From the NCBI GenBank assembly GCA_019635355.1, contig JAHBZQ010000001.1:930001-994000 (forward strand): a stretch of DNA of 64,000 bases. Direction: 5' to 3'. Positions within the stretch are counted from its first letter, which is position 1. Every line of letters begins with the position of its first letter. The DNA is from Rhizobacter sp. (GTDB taxonomy: Bacteria > Pseudomonadota > Gammaproteobacteria > Burkholderiales > Burkholderiaceae_C). The notes beneath the pieces were generated by a model that was not told where the DNA came from, searched no databases, and saw only the letters and a list, made by a program, of their open reading frames with translations. A program made the position numbers and the translations under genes. Shown piece after piece: positions 28,903-37,910 of this stretch.

Positions 28903-30015
28903 ATGAAGCGATTGGCAGGTGTGGTGGGTGCGGTGATGGCGACAACGGCCCTGATGTGGGGCACGGCGGCCACGGCGCAGGAGGAAGAAAAAGTCCTCAA
29001 CATCTACAACTGGTCCGATTACATCGCCGAAGACACGATTCGCAACTTCGAAAAAGAGACCGGCATCAAGGTCCGCTACGACAACTTCGACAACAACGAG
29101 ATCGTCCACGCCAAGCTGGTGGCGGGCAAGACCGGCTACGACATCGTCGTGCCCTCGTCGCACTGGGCCAAGCTGCAGATCGACGGCGGCCTCTTGCGCA
29201 AGATCGACCGCAGCCTGATCCCCAACTACAAGAACCTCGACGCCGACGTGCAGGCGCAGCTCGCCAAGCTCGACCCGGGCAACCAGTACATGGTCAACTG
29301 GCTGTGGGGCTACACCACGGTGGGCATCAACGTCGACAAGGTGAAGGCCGCACTCGGCAGCACGCCGATGCCCGACAACGCGTGGGACCTGGTCTTCAAG
29401 CCCGAGTACATCAGCAAGCTCAAGAGCTGCGGCGTCTCGTTCCTCGACTCGCCCACCGAAGTGGTGCCGGCCGCCCTCTACTACCTGGGCAAGCCCGCCT
29501 ACAGCAAGAACACGGCCGACTACCAGGCCGCGGCCAATTTGCTCAAGACCATCCGCCCCTACGTCACGCTCTTCAGCTCGTCGGGCTACATCAACGACAT
29601 GGCCAGCGGCTCCATCTGCCTGGCGCTCGGCTGGTCGGGCGACATCAACATCGCCCGCCAGCGCGCCATCGACGGCAAGACCGGCCAGAAGGTCGAAGCC
29701 CTGCTGCCCAAGACCGGCGGCCTGCTCTTCTTCGACGTGATGGTGATCCCGAACGACGCCGCCCACCCCGGCAACGCGCACAAGTTCATCAACTACATCC
29801 TGAAGCCCGAGGTGCACGCGTCGCTCACCAACAAGGTGTTCTACGCCAACCCCAACAAGGAATCGAAGAAGTTCGTGAAGCCCGAGGTGGCCAACAACCC
29901 GACGGTGTTCCCGCCTGAGTCGGAGATGAAGAAGATGTCGGCGCCCGACGCGATCGCCAACGATCTGCGGCGCCTGATGACGCGCACCTACACCTCGTTC
30001 AAGACCGGCCTCTGA
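28903..30015 (+). CDS. potF: Putrescine/polyamine ABC transporter substrate-binding protein
   Basis: The 370-residue periplasmic protein has a Sec signal peptide (MKRLAGVVGAVMATTALMW, cleavage near residue 25) and the PotF/PotD fold: LNIYNWSDYIAEDTI (about 32-46), FDNNEIVHAKLVAGKTGYDIVVPSS and LALGWSGD. It would bind putrescine, possibly spermidine, for uptake through PotGHI. A clear GGAGAG precedes the start. It is the first gene after the sigma-54 element and is followed 17 bp later by the ATPase. Confidence 0.93.
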   Translation: MKRLAGVVGAVMATTALMWGTAATAQEEEKVLNIYNWSDYIAEDTIRNFEKETGIKVRYDNFDNNEIVHAKLVAGKTGYDIVVPSSHWAKLQIDGGLLRKIDRSLIPNYKNLDADVQAQLAKLDPGNQYMVNWLWGYTTVGINVDKVKAALGSTPMPDNAWDLVFKPEYISKLKSCGVSFLDSPTEVVPAALYYLGKPAYSKNTADYQAAANLLKTIRPYVTLFSSSGYINDMASGSICLALGWSGDINIARQRAIDGKTGQKVEALLPKTGGLLFFDVMVIPNDAAHPGNAHKFINYILKPEVHASLTNKVFYANPNKESKKFVKPEVANNPTVFPPESEMKKMSAPDAIANDLRRLMTRTYTSFKTGL

Positions 30016-30032
30016 TTCCTTCGGAGGCCCGC

Positions 30033-31121
30033 ATGGCTTTCCTGCAGATCGAGCAGGTGGTGAAGGACTTTGACGGCGTCAAGGCCGTCAATGACGTCAG
30101 CCTCGACATCGAGAAAGGCGAGATCTTCGCGCTGCTCGGCTCCTCGGGCTGCGGCAAGACGACGCTCTTGCGCATGCTCGCGGGCTTCGAGACGCCCACC
30201 ACCGGCAAGATCATCCTCAACGGGCAGTCCCTTTCGGGACTCGCGCCCTATGAGCGCCCGCTGAACATGATGTTCCAGAGCTACGCGCTCTTCCCGCACC
30301 TCACCGTCTGGGACAACATCGCCTTCGGCCTGAAACGCGACGGCCTGCCCAAAGACCAGGTCGCCGCGCAGGTCGAAGACATGTTGAAGCTCGTGCAGCT
30401 CGGCAAGTACGCCAAGCGCAAGCCGCACCAGCTCTCGGGCGGCCAGCAACAACGTGTGGCGCTGGCCCGCAGCCTCGCCAAGAAGCCGCAGCTGCTGCTG
30501 CTCGACGAGCCGCTCGGCGCGCTCGACAAGAAGCTGCGGGAAGAAACCCAGATCGAACTCGTCAACATCATCCACAACGTGGGCGTGACCTGCGTGATGG
30601 TCACCCACGACCAGGAAGAGGCCATGACCATGGCCACCCGCATCGGCATCATGAGCGAGGGCCGCCTGTTGCAGGTCGGCGCACCGGAAGAGGTTTACGA
30701 GACACCTGCGACCCGCTTCGTGGCCGACTTCATCGGCAACGTGAACCTGATGGACGGCACGCTCACCGTCGACGAGCCCGACCACGTCGTCATCACCTGC
30801 GAGGGCTGCAGCCACTACGTCGGCCACGGCATCACCGGCACCGTGGGCATGCCGGTCACGGTGGCGCTGCGGCCCGAGAAGATCCGGCTCGACGCCACGC
30901 CGCCTGTTGGCCCTCACGGCCCGCACAACCAGCTGCAAGGCACGGTGAAGGACATGTCGTACTTCGGCAGCTACACCGTCTACCACCTGCTGCTTGCGAA
31001 CGGCCAGCTGCTCAAGGTCAGCGAGAGCAACACCGAGCGCCACTGCGACCTGCCCATCGCGCGGGGCGACAGCGTGTGGGCGCACTGGTCACCCACCGCC
31101 CAAGTGGTGCTCACCGCATGA
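30033..31121 (+). CDS. potG: Polyamine ABC transporter ATPase
   Basis: The 362-residue protein powers import at the inner membrane. It shows Walker A GSSGCGKT (36-43), the signature LSGGQQQRVALARS (134-147), Walker B LLLLDEP (154-160) and a switch His in VMVTHDQEEAMTMA. A C-terminal TOBE domain begins near residue 240 (VNLMDGTL, ALRPEKIRL). It overlaps potH by 4 bp. The order binding protein, ATPase, two permeases equals E. coli potFGHI. Confidence 0.95.
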   Translation: MAFLQIEQVVKDFDGVKAVNDVSLDIEKGEIFALLGSSGCGKTTLLRMLAGFETPTTGKIILNGQSLSGLAPYERPLNMMFQSYALFPHLTVWDNIAFGLKRDGLPKDQVAAQVEDMLKLVQLGKYAKRKPHQLSGGQQQRVALARSLAKKPQLLLLDEPLGALDKKLREETQIELVNIIHNVGVTCVMVTHDQEEAMTMATRIGIMSEGRLLQVGAPEEVYETPATRFVADFIGNVNLMDGTLTVDEPDHVVITCEGCSHYVGHGITGTVGMPVTVALRPEKIRLDATPPVGPHGPHNQLQGTVKDMSYFGSYTVYHLLLANGQLLKVSESNTERHCDLPIARGDSVWAHWSPTAQVVLTA

Positions 31122-32047
31122 AGCTCGCGACGCGCCTGCATGCACTGGCGCGGGGCCGCAGCGCGGTCATCGGCCTGCCCTACCTGTGGCTGCTGGTCTT
31201 CTTCCTGCTGCCCTTCCTGGTGGTGATGAAGATCAGCGTCTCGGAGATGGAGGCCGTCCACTTCAAGGACCTCATCACCTTCAAGGACGGCACGCTGCAG
31301 TTCGCCATCCAGCTGCGCAATTACCTCTTCATCGCCGAAGACGCGCTCTACTTCAAGACCTACCTCGCAAGCCTCAAGTACGCGGGCGTCGCCACGCTGG
31401 TGTGCCTCGCGATCGGCTACCCCTTCGCCTACTTCATGGCACGGGCCAAGCCCACTTTGCAGCCCGCCTTGCTGATGCTGGTGATGCTGCCCTTCTGGAC
31501 GTCGCTGCTGCTGCGCGTCTACGCCTGGAAGGGGCTCTTGAGCGAACACGGCTGGGCGCACCAGCTCATCACCGGCCTCGGGCTCGACCATCCGCTGGCC
31601 GCGCTCGGCATCATCCAGACGCCCGGCCTCCTGCTGCACACACCGTTCTCGCTGGTGCTCGGCATGGTCTACACCTACCTGCCCTTCATGGTGCTGCCGC
31701 TCTACGCCAACCTCGCCAAGATGGACCTGCGCCTGCTCGAAGCGGCGGCCGATCTCGGGGCCACGGCCTGGGTGGCGTTCTGGAAGGTCACGGTGCCGCT
31801 CTCCAAGGCCGGCATCATCGCCGGCAGCATGCTCGTCTTCATCCCCTGCGTGGGCGAGCTCGTGGTGCCCGAACTGCTCGGCGGCCCGCAGACGCTGATG
31901 ATCGGCCGCGTGATGTGGGACGAAATGTTCAGCAACAACGACTGGCCGATGGCCTCGGCGGTCGCCGTGGTGATGGTGCTGCTCATCATCGTGCCGCTGG
32001 CGCTCTTCAGCAAATACCAGGCTGAAGCGCAGGAGGCGCGGCGATGA
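31118..32047 (+). CDS. potH: Polyamine ABC transporter permease PotH
   Basis: A 309-residue inner-membrane permease with about six helices and the EAA loop contacting the ATPase in LLEAAADLGATAWVAFWKVTVPLSKAG. It starts MKLATRLHALARGRSAVIGLPYLWLLVFFLLPF. The start at 31118 forms ATGA with the potG stop; a Met 42 bp upstream would overlap potG and is less likely. It overlaps potI by 4 bp. Confidence 0.94.
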   Translation: MKLATRLHALARGRSAVIGLPYLWLLVFFLLPFLVVMKISVSEMEAVHFKDLITFKDGTLQFAIQLRNYLFIAEDALYFKTYLASLKYAGVATLVCLAIGYPFAYFMARAKPTLQPALLMLVMLPFWTSLLLRVYAWKGLLSEHGWAHQLITGLGLDHPLAALGIIQTPGLLLHTPFSLVLGMVYTYLPFMVLPLYANLAKMDLRLLEAAADLGATAWVAFWKVTVPLSKAGIIAGSMLVFIPCVGELVVPELLGGPQTLMIGRVMWDEMFSNNDWPMASAVAVVMVLLIIVPLALFSKYQAEAQEARR

Positions 32048-32877
32048 ACGGGCTGCAGAAATGGTTTGGCCGCGGTTGGCTCTCTGCGGGCTACCTCTTC
32101 CTCTACCTGCCGATCGCCGCGCTCGTCATCTATTCGTTCAACGACTCGCCCGTGCCCAACGTCTGGCGTGGCTTCACGCTGAACTGGTATGCCCAGCTCG
32201 CCGACGACCGCGAGCTGCTCGCCGGCTTCTGGCTCTCGCTCAAGATCGCCTTCTTCACCGCCTGTGGCTCGGTGGTGCTGGGCACGCTCGCGGCCTTTGC
32301 ACTCGTCAAATACAAGCGCTTCTTCGGCCGCACGCTCTTCACCGGCATGGTGAGCGCGCCGCTGGTGATGCCCGAGGTGATCATCGGCCTGTCGCTGCTG
32401 CTCACGCTCGTGTCGGTGCAGCGCATGATCGGCGTGCCCGAGCGCGGGATGCTCACCATCTGGATCGGCCACATGCTGCTCGGCATGGCCTATGCCACCG
32501 TCGTGATCCAGGCCCGCCTGCAAGACCTCAACCCGCAACTCGAAGAAGCCGCGATGGACCTCGGCGCCCGCCCGGCGCAGGTGTTCATGCTGGTCACACT
32601 GCCGATGATTGCGCAGTCGCTGCTGTCGGCCTGGCTGCTCACCTTCACGCTCTCGCTCGACGACGTGGTGGTCTCCGCCTTCCTCTCGGGGCCCGGCGCC
32701 ACCACCATGCCGCAGGTCATCTTCTCGCGCGCCCGCCTGGGCCTGAGCCCGAGCATCAACGCCGTGGCCACGCTGATCGTGCTTTTCGTGGCCATCGGCG
32801 TGGCGTTCGCCAGCCTCGTGATTGCCCGCCGCGAGCGCCAGCGGCAGCGCGAGATGGCCGAAGCCTACCGATCCTGA
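32044..32877 (+). CDS. potI: Polyamine ABC transporter permease PotI
   Basis: A 277-residue second permease, starting MNGLQKWFGRGWLSAGYLFLYLPI. It has six likely helices and an EAA loop in LEEAAMDLGARPAQVFMLVTLPMIAQSL; SLDDVVVSAFLSGPGATTMPQVIFS is typical of PotI/PotC. It is translationally coupled to potH through ATGA. The gene 36 bp downstream encodes an outer-membrane protein and not another importer part. Confidence 0.94.
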   Translation: MNGLQKWFGRGWLSAGYLFLYLPIAALVIYSFNDSPVPNVWRGFTLNWYAQLADDRELLAGFWLSLKIAFFTACGSVVLGTLAAFALVKYKRFFGRTLFTGMVSAPLVMPEVIIGLSLLLTLVSVQRMIGVPERGMLTIWIGHMLLGMAYATVVIQARLQDLNPQLEEAAMDLGARPAQVFMLVTLPMIAQSLLSAWLLTFTLSLDDVVVSAFLSGPGATTMPQVIFSRARLGLSPSINAVATLIVLFVAIGVAFASLVIARRERQRQREMAEAYRS

Positions 32878-32913
32878 CGACGACACCACACTGCAGCCAC
32901 TAGGAGAGAACCA

Positions 32914-34293
32914 ATGAAGAAGATCCTGCCCCTGGCTTTGCTGGCCGCCTTCCCGCTTGCGGTGCAGGCGCAGTCCATCGACGATCTGCGGCGAGAGCAG
33001 CGTGCGCTCAAGGAGAAGGTCGACGCGCTGGAGAAGAAGCTGAAAGACGCAGAGACCAAACCCGCCTCCGGTGGCATGACCGAGGAGCAGCAGCGCGAGT
33101 TCAACCGCATCGCCATCAAGACCGAGGCGCTGGAAGACTCGCAGGAAGCCATGGGCTTTCGCCTGCTCAAGATCAGTGGGCAGATGGACCCGAGCTTCAT
33201 CTACAACAAGCTGCAGCGGCGTTCGGGCTTCCAGTTCCTGAACAAGGTGGAAGACGGCGGCTACAACTACGACAACTCCTACTTCGGCATGGCCATCCTC
33301 GACTTCCAGAAAGAACTGGAAGGCGGGACCAAATGGCGCTTCACGCTCGCACCCAACCGTGGCGTGGGCTCGGTGTTCGATGGCAACTCGCCCATCCACG
33401 AGGCCACGGTCTCCATTCCGATCTCCGACCTGCAAACGCGCGCCATCGCGGGCCAGATCCCCGACTGGTCGGGCTATGAATACCTGCAGCCCACGCTCAA
33501 CAAGCTGATCACCCACAACCTGCTGTTCGACTTCACGCTGCCCACCGCCTACACCGGCGCGGGCTTCGACATCACCCGCGGCAAGTGGATCTACAAGGCC
33601 GTGGTGGCCAACATGAACAAGAGCATGCGAGATCAGCGCGAGCGCTCGCCGGTGTTTGCCTACCGCATCGACTATTCGCGCGGGGAGTTCCAGGGCTTCG
33701 GCTTTGCAGGCGTACATGGCAAGGCAGCCAACTTCACCGAGAACATCGTCGATGTGTTTGGCGATCCGATTCCACAACGCGACTCAACCGTGCACCTCTT
33801 CGAGTTCGACGCCTACTTCATCCGCGGCGACTGGACCGCGCAGGCCCAGCTGAGCTTCGGCACGCAGCGCAAGGCCGCGATCACCGCCGACCCGGTGACC
33901 GGCGACCTGCGCGATGCACGCTGGTGGGGCATCTCGACCCTCGCCGCACACAAGTTCACGCCGCGCTTCGAAGGCATTGCACGCATGGACTTCATCAGCA
34001 ACCGCAAGAACGGTGGCGGCTTGCTCGGCTACACCGCGTCTGACGACCGCAATGGCATCGGCCCGGGCTGGACCGACGACGGCACGGGCACCTGGACGCA
34101 GAACGACCCCGAGACAGGCACCAACCGCTATGCCCTCTCGCTCGGCGTGGGCTACCTCTTCAACCTCAACACCACGCTGAAGGCGGAGTACCGTCTCGAC
34201 CGCGCCACCGAGGCCGTGTTCCTCGACGCCAAGAACGGTGGCTACAAGAAGACCAACCACCTGCTCGGCCTCGGCGTGGTGGTGAGCTTCTGA
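32914..34293 (+). CDS. DUF3138 family outer-membrane protein, candidate polyamine porin
   Basis: The 459-residue protein has a signal peptide (first 19 residues, cleavage after VQA), a short coiled coil (about 21-48, SIDDLRREQRALKEKVDALEK-type heptads) and a long region rich in aromatic beta strands. It ends in VVSF, the C-terminal Phe typical of Bam-inserted barrels. The layout recalls Burkholderiales DUF3138 proteins and OprO/OprP-like trimeric porins. Its place between the potI importer gene (36-bp gap) and the aldehyde dehydrogenase (21-bp gap), same strand, suggests it admits polyamines or related amines across the outer membrane. That role is inferred; no substrate is known to me. Confidence 0.8.
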   Translation: MKKILPLALLAAFPLAVQAQSIDDLRREQRALKEKVDALEKKLKDAETKPASGGMTEEQQREFNRIAIKTEALEDSQEAMGFRLLKISGQMDPSFIYNKLQRRSGFQFLNKVEDGGYNYDNSYFGMAILDFQKELEGGTKWRFTLAPNRGVGSVFDGNSPIHEATVSIPISDLQTRAIAGQIPDWSGYEYLQPTLNKLITHNLLFDFTLPTAYTGAGFDITRGKWIYKAVVANMNKSMRDQRERSPVFAYRIDYSRGEFQGFGFAGVHGKAANFTENIVDVFGDPIPQRDSTVHLFEFDAYFIRGDWTAQAQLSFGTQRKAAITADPVTGDLRDARWWGISTLAAHKFTPRFEGIARMDFISNRKNGGGLLGYTASDDRNGIGPGWTDDGTGTWTQNDPETGTNRYALSLGVGYLFNLNTTLKAEYRLDRATEAVFLDAKNGGYKKTNHLLGLGVVVSF

Positions 34294-34314
34294 ACTGAAA
34301 TGCGAGGTCGACCG

Positions 34315-35811
34315 ATGAACAGCCCCCTGCCCGACTGGCACGCCCGCGCCGCCGAGGTGCGGCTCGATGGCCGGGCGTTCATCGATGGCCAGCGCGTCGC
34401 AGCCGCTGATGGCGAAACCTTCGCCTGCGTCTCACCCATCGACGGCCGCACGCTCACGCAGGTCGCCCGGGGTCGCGCGGCCGATGTCGACCGCGCCGTC
34501 GCCAGCGCGCGCGAAGCTTTCGCCGATGGCCGCTGGGCGCGGCAGGCGCCGGCCGCACGCAAGCAGGTGCTGATCCGCTTCGCCGAGAAGATCCACGCCG
34601 CCCGCGACGAGCTGGCCCTGCTGGAAACACTCGACATGGGCAAGCCCATCCAGTACAGCCTGTCGGTCGACGTGGCGCTCGCGGTGCGCTGCATCAACTG
34701 GTATGGCGAGGCCGTCGACAAGGTCTACGACGAGATCGCGCCCACGCCGCACAACTCGCTGGCGCTCATCACGCGTGAGCCGATGGGCGTGATCGGCGCC
34801 ATCGTGCCCTGGAACTACCCGATGATCATGGCCGCCTGGAAACTCGGGCCGGCGCTCGCGGCGGGCAACTCAGTGGTGTTGAAGCCCAGCGAGAAATCGC
34901 CGCTCACCGCATTGCGGCTGGCCGAGTTGGCCGTCGAGGCGGGCTTGCCGGAGGGGGTGTTCAACGTCGTGCCTGGCTACGGCCACGAGGCCGGCGAAGC
35001 GCTCGCGCTGCACAGGGAGGTCAATGCCATCGGCTTCACCGGCTCCACGCGCGTGGGCCGCAAGATGCTCGAGTACGCAAGCCGAAGCAACCTCAAGCGC
35101 GTCTACAACGAGCTCGGCGGCAAGTCGGCCTTCGTCGTCTTCCCCGACTTCGACGACCTCGAGCGCGCCGCCAAGACGGTGGCCGGCAGCATGTTCTTCA
35201 ACCAGGGCGAGTCGTGCAATGCGCCCTCGCGCGTGTTCGTGCACGAGAGCATCGCCGACGAGTTCGTGAAGATCGTGGCGGGCACCGCTCCTGCTCATCA
35301 ACCGGCCGATCCGCTCGACGCGAAGACCGAGATGGGCGCGCTCGTCGACGACACGCAGCTCAAGACCGTGCTCGGCTACATCGAGGCCGGCCGCAGCGAA
35401 GGCGCGAAGATCGTCGCGGGTGGCGAGCAGGCGCGCGCCGAGACCGGCGGCTTCTACGTGCAGCCCACCGTGTTCGATGGCGTGACCAACAGCATGAAGA
35501 TCGCCCGCGAAGAGATCTTCGGCCCGGTGCTTTCGGTCATCCGCTTCAAGACCGAGGAAGAAGCCGTCGCGATGGCCAACGACTCCCCTTACGGTTTGCA
35601 GGCAAGCGTCTGGAGCAGCAACCTCAACCGCGCCCACCGCGTGGCCCGTGCGCTGCGCGCCGGCACCGTGCACGTGAACCAGTACGACGAAGACGACATC
35701 ACCGTGCCCTTCGGCGGTTACAAGCAGAGCGGCAACGGGCGCGACAAGTCACTGCATGCGTTCGACAAGTACACCGAGTTGAAGACCACCTGGATCCGCA
35801 TCGACGGCTGA
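34315..35811 (+). CDS. puuC: Gamma-glutamyl-gamma-aminobutyraldehyde dehydrogenase (PuuC-like)
   Basis: The 498-residue NAD(P)-dependent aldehyde dehydrogenase has the catalytic Cys301 in FNQGESCNAPSRV, general base Glu266 in YNELGGKS, IVPWNYP, GNSVVLKPSEKSP and GFTGSTRVG. PuuC oxidises the aldehyde made by PuuB to gamma-glutamyl-GABA, and may oxidise 4-aminobutanal from SpuC. The ATG at 34315 is chosen because GAGG lies 7 nt upstream; an ATG at 34300 adds five residues. Its stop and the next gene's first possible ATG share one base (TGATG). Confidence 0.9.
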   Translation: MNSPLPDWHARAAEVRLDGRAFIDGQRVAAADGETFACVSPIDGRTLTQVARGRAADVDRAVASAREAFADGRWARQAPAARKQVLIRFAEKIHAARDELALLETLDMGKPIQYSLSVDVALAVRCINWYGEAVDKVYDEIAPTPHNSLALITREPMGVIGAIVPWNYPMIMAAWKLGPALAAGNSVVLKPSEKSPLTALRLAELAVEAGLPEGVFNVVPGYGHEAGEALALHREVNAIGFTGSTRVGRKMLEYASRSNLKRVYNELGGKSAFVVFPDFDDLERAAKTVAGSMFFNQGESCNAPSRVFVHESIADEFVKIVAGTAPAHQPADPLDAKTEMGALVDDTQLKTVLGYIEAGRSEGAKIVAGGEQARAETGGFYVQPTVFDGVTNSMKIAREEIFGPVLSVIRFKTEEEAVAMANDSPYGLQASVWSSNLNRAHRVARALRAGTVHVNQYDEDDITVPFGGYKQSGNGRDKSLHAFDKYTELKTTWIRIDG

Positions 35812-36755
35812 TGCCGCATCATCGCGGCCTCATGTCGCAGCGCCCACCCGTCCTCGCTTACCTCTTCCTCGCCAGCTCGATGGCGCTCGTGGGCAGCTAT
35901 GTGGCGCTGTCGAAAACGCTGGTGCTGGTGTTCCCGGTCTTTCTGCTCGCGTGGCTGCGCTTCGGCATCGCGGCTGTTGCGATGGCCTCCTGGGTTCGGC
36001 GGGCGCCCGACGAGGCGCCGCTGAGCCGGCATGACCGCAGCCTGCTCTTCTTCGAATCCTTCTTCGGCAACTTCCTCTTCTCGGTGTGCATGCTCTTCGG
36101 CGTGTCGATGACCTCGGCACTCGCGGCGGGCGTGATCATGGCGGCCATTCCGGCGATGGTGGCGTTGATGTCATGGATGGCGCTGCGCGAGCGCATCAGC
36201 GCGCAGGTGGCTGCCGGCATCGGCTGCGCGGTAGGGGGCATCGCGCTCGTGTCGCTGGTCAAGCATGAAGGCGGCGGCAGCACCTCGCTGCTCGGCAATG
36301 TGCTGCTCTTCTGCGCCGTGGCCTGCGAGGCGAGCTACGTGGTGATCGGCAAGAAGCTCACCGGCCAGGTCTCGGCCAAGCGCATCAGCGCCCTCGTGAA
36401 CCTGTGGGGCCTCGCGCTCGTCACGCCCTTCGGTGTGTGGCAGGCCATGCGCTTCGACTTCGGCGCGGTGGCGCTCCCCTCGTGGACGCTGCTCGTCTTC
36501 TACTCGCTGGCGGCGAGCATGGTCACCGTGTGGCTGTGGATGACCGGGCTCAAGCAGGTGCAGGCCTCGTCGGCCGGGGTGTTCACCGTTTTCCTGCCGG
36601 TGAGCACGGCGCTCGTGGGCGTGCTCTTCCTCGGCGAGCGTTTCGACGGGCTGCAGGTCGGCGCGTTTGCGCTCGCGCTGGTCGGCGTGGTGCTCGCGAC
36701 CTGGCCGTCAGGCGGCGACGGAAACCGCCGCGCTGCGCCGGTGCGCGAGGTCTGA
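35811..36755 (+). CDS. EamA/DMT superfamily transporter
   Basis: A roughly 314-residue integral membrane protein with ten predicted helices in two EamA repeats (first about 17-150, second about 165-300), such as VLAYLFLASSMALVGSYVALSKTLV and AASMVTVWLWMTGLKQVQASSAGVFTVFLPVSTALVGVLFLGE. These exporters handle amino acids or metabolites; substrate is unknown. Starts at 35811 (coupled to puuC through TGATG) and 35832 are both possible. The 3' end overlaps the converging dusA gene by 48 bp. It may export a by-product of the polyamine pathway or be unrelated. Confidence 0.85.
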   Translation: MPHHRGLMSQRPPVLAYLFLASSMALVGSYVALSKTLVLVFPVFLLAWLRFGIAAVAMASWVRRAPDEAPLSRHDRSLLFFESFFGNFLFSVCMLFGVSMTSALAAGVIMAAIPAMVALMSWMALRERISAQVAAGIGCAVGGIALVSLVKHEGGGSTSLLGNVLLFCAVACEASYVVIGKKLTGQVSAKRISALVNLWGLALVTPFGVWQAMRFDFGAVALPSWTLLVFYSLAASMVTVWLWMTGLKQVQASSAGVFTVFLPVSTALVGVLFLGERFDGLQVGAFALALVGVVLATWPSGGDGNRRAAPVREV

Positions 36756-37703
36756 CACACGCTGCGGCGCTTCCGCCTTGAGCGTGTGGTCCGACCACAC
36801 CTGGCGCCACTTGCGCGCGCCGGGCGTGCCGTTCCAGAGGCCCAGCATGTGGCGCGACGCATGCGACCAAGGCACCCCGGCCGCCTGCAGGCGGCTCATG
36901 TAGGCGACCATGCGGGCCTCGGCATCGCTGCGGCTGAGCGCCTGCGGGGCTTCGCCGAAGTAGCGCTCGTCCCAGTCGGCCATGAGCCAGGGGTTGTGAT
37001 AGGCCTCGCGGCCGAGCATCACGCCATCGAGGTGGGCGAGCTGCTCGTCGATCTGTTCGTTTGTCTGCACGCCACCGTTGAGCACGATCGTGAACGAGGG
37101 GAAGTCACGCTTGAGCTGGTGCACCACCTCGTAGCGCAGCGGCGGGATCTCACGGTTTTCCTTGGGCGACAGGCCCTTGAGCCAGGCGTTGCGCGCATGC
37201 ACCACGAACACCTCGCAGCCCGCCTCGGCCACCGTGCCGATGAAGTCGCGCACGAAGGCATAACTTTCGCCCTGGTCGATGCCGATGCGGTGCTTCACCG
37301 TCACCGGGATCGTGACCGCATCGCGCATCGCCTTCACGCAGTCGGCCACGAGCTGCGGCTCGTTCATCAGGCAGGCACCGAAGGCGCCACGCTGCACACG
37401 CTCGCTCGGGCAGCCACAGTTGAGGTTGACCTCGTCGTAGCCCCACGATTGCGCAAGCTTCGCGCATTTCGCCAGGTCGTCGGGCTCGCTGCCCCCGAGC
37501 TGCAGTGCCACAGGGTGCTCTTCGGGGTTGAAGTCGAGGTGGCGGGGCACGTCGCCATGCAGCAGCGCGCCGGTGGTCACCATCTCGGTGTAGAGCCGGG
37601 TGTGGCGGGTGATCAGGCGGTGGAAGTAGCGGCAGTGCCGGTCCGTCCAGTCCATCATCGGGGCGACGGACAAGCGCCAGGGGGAAGTTGCGTGTGCGGC
37701 CAT
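36708..37703 (-). CDS. dusA: tRNA-dihydrouridine(20/20a) synthase DusA
   Basis: DusA reduces U20/U20a in the tRNA D-loop with FMN and NADPH. The 331-residue protein shows SVAPMMDWTDRHCRYFHR at the N-terminus (FMN site), LNCGCPSERVQRGAFGACLM with the catalytic Cys, TVKHRIGID, VHARNAWLKGLSPKENR, LNGGVQT and DGVMLGREAYHNPW. SPKENR is a DusA hallmark. The start at 37703 removes an Arg-rich unconserved leader. The last 48 bp overlap the end of the EamA gene in convergent orientation. Confidence 0.96.
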   Translation of the reverse strand: MAAHATSPWRLSVAPMMDWTDRHCRYFHRLITRHTRLYTEMVTTGALLHGDVPRHLDFNPEEHPVALQLGGSEPDDLAKCAKLAQSWGYDEVNLNCGCPSERVQRGAFGACLMNEPQLVADCVKAMRDAVTIPVTVKHRIGIDQGESYAFVRDFIGTVAEAGCEVFVVHARNAWLKGLSPKENREIPPLRYEVVHQLKRDFPSFTIVLNGGVQTNEQIDEQLAHLDGVMLGREAYHNPWLMADWDERYFGEAPQALSRSDAEARMVAYMSRLQAAGVPWSHASRHMLGLWNGTPGARKWRQVWSDHTLKAEAPQRVSDLAHRRSAAVSVAA

Positions 37704-37910
37704 GCGAGCGTTTTCGCCAAGAGCGGCGCGAGGCGCGCATTTTCGCAGGAGTCGGCGCCGCCGCCCGCGAGCGCCCTGCCCCCGGGTTCGCAAGTGCATG
37801 AAACCTCACGCACCTGACGCGGGCATGGGTTCCCCAACGGCGCCATGCCCTGAGAGAGAATGTTTTGGCCCCGCCGATCCGGTGGGCGCTTCAGGGAGCC
37901 GGGGCTGTCG

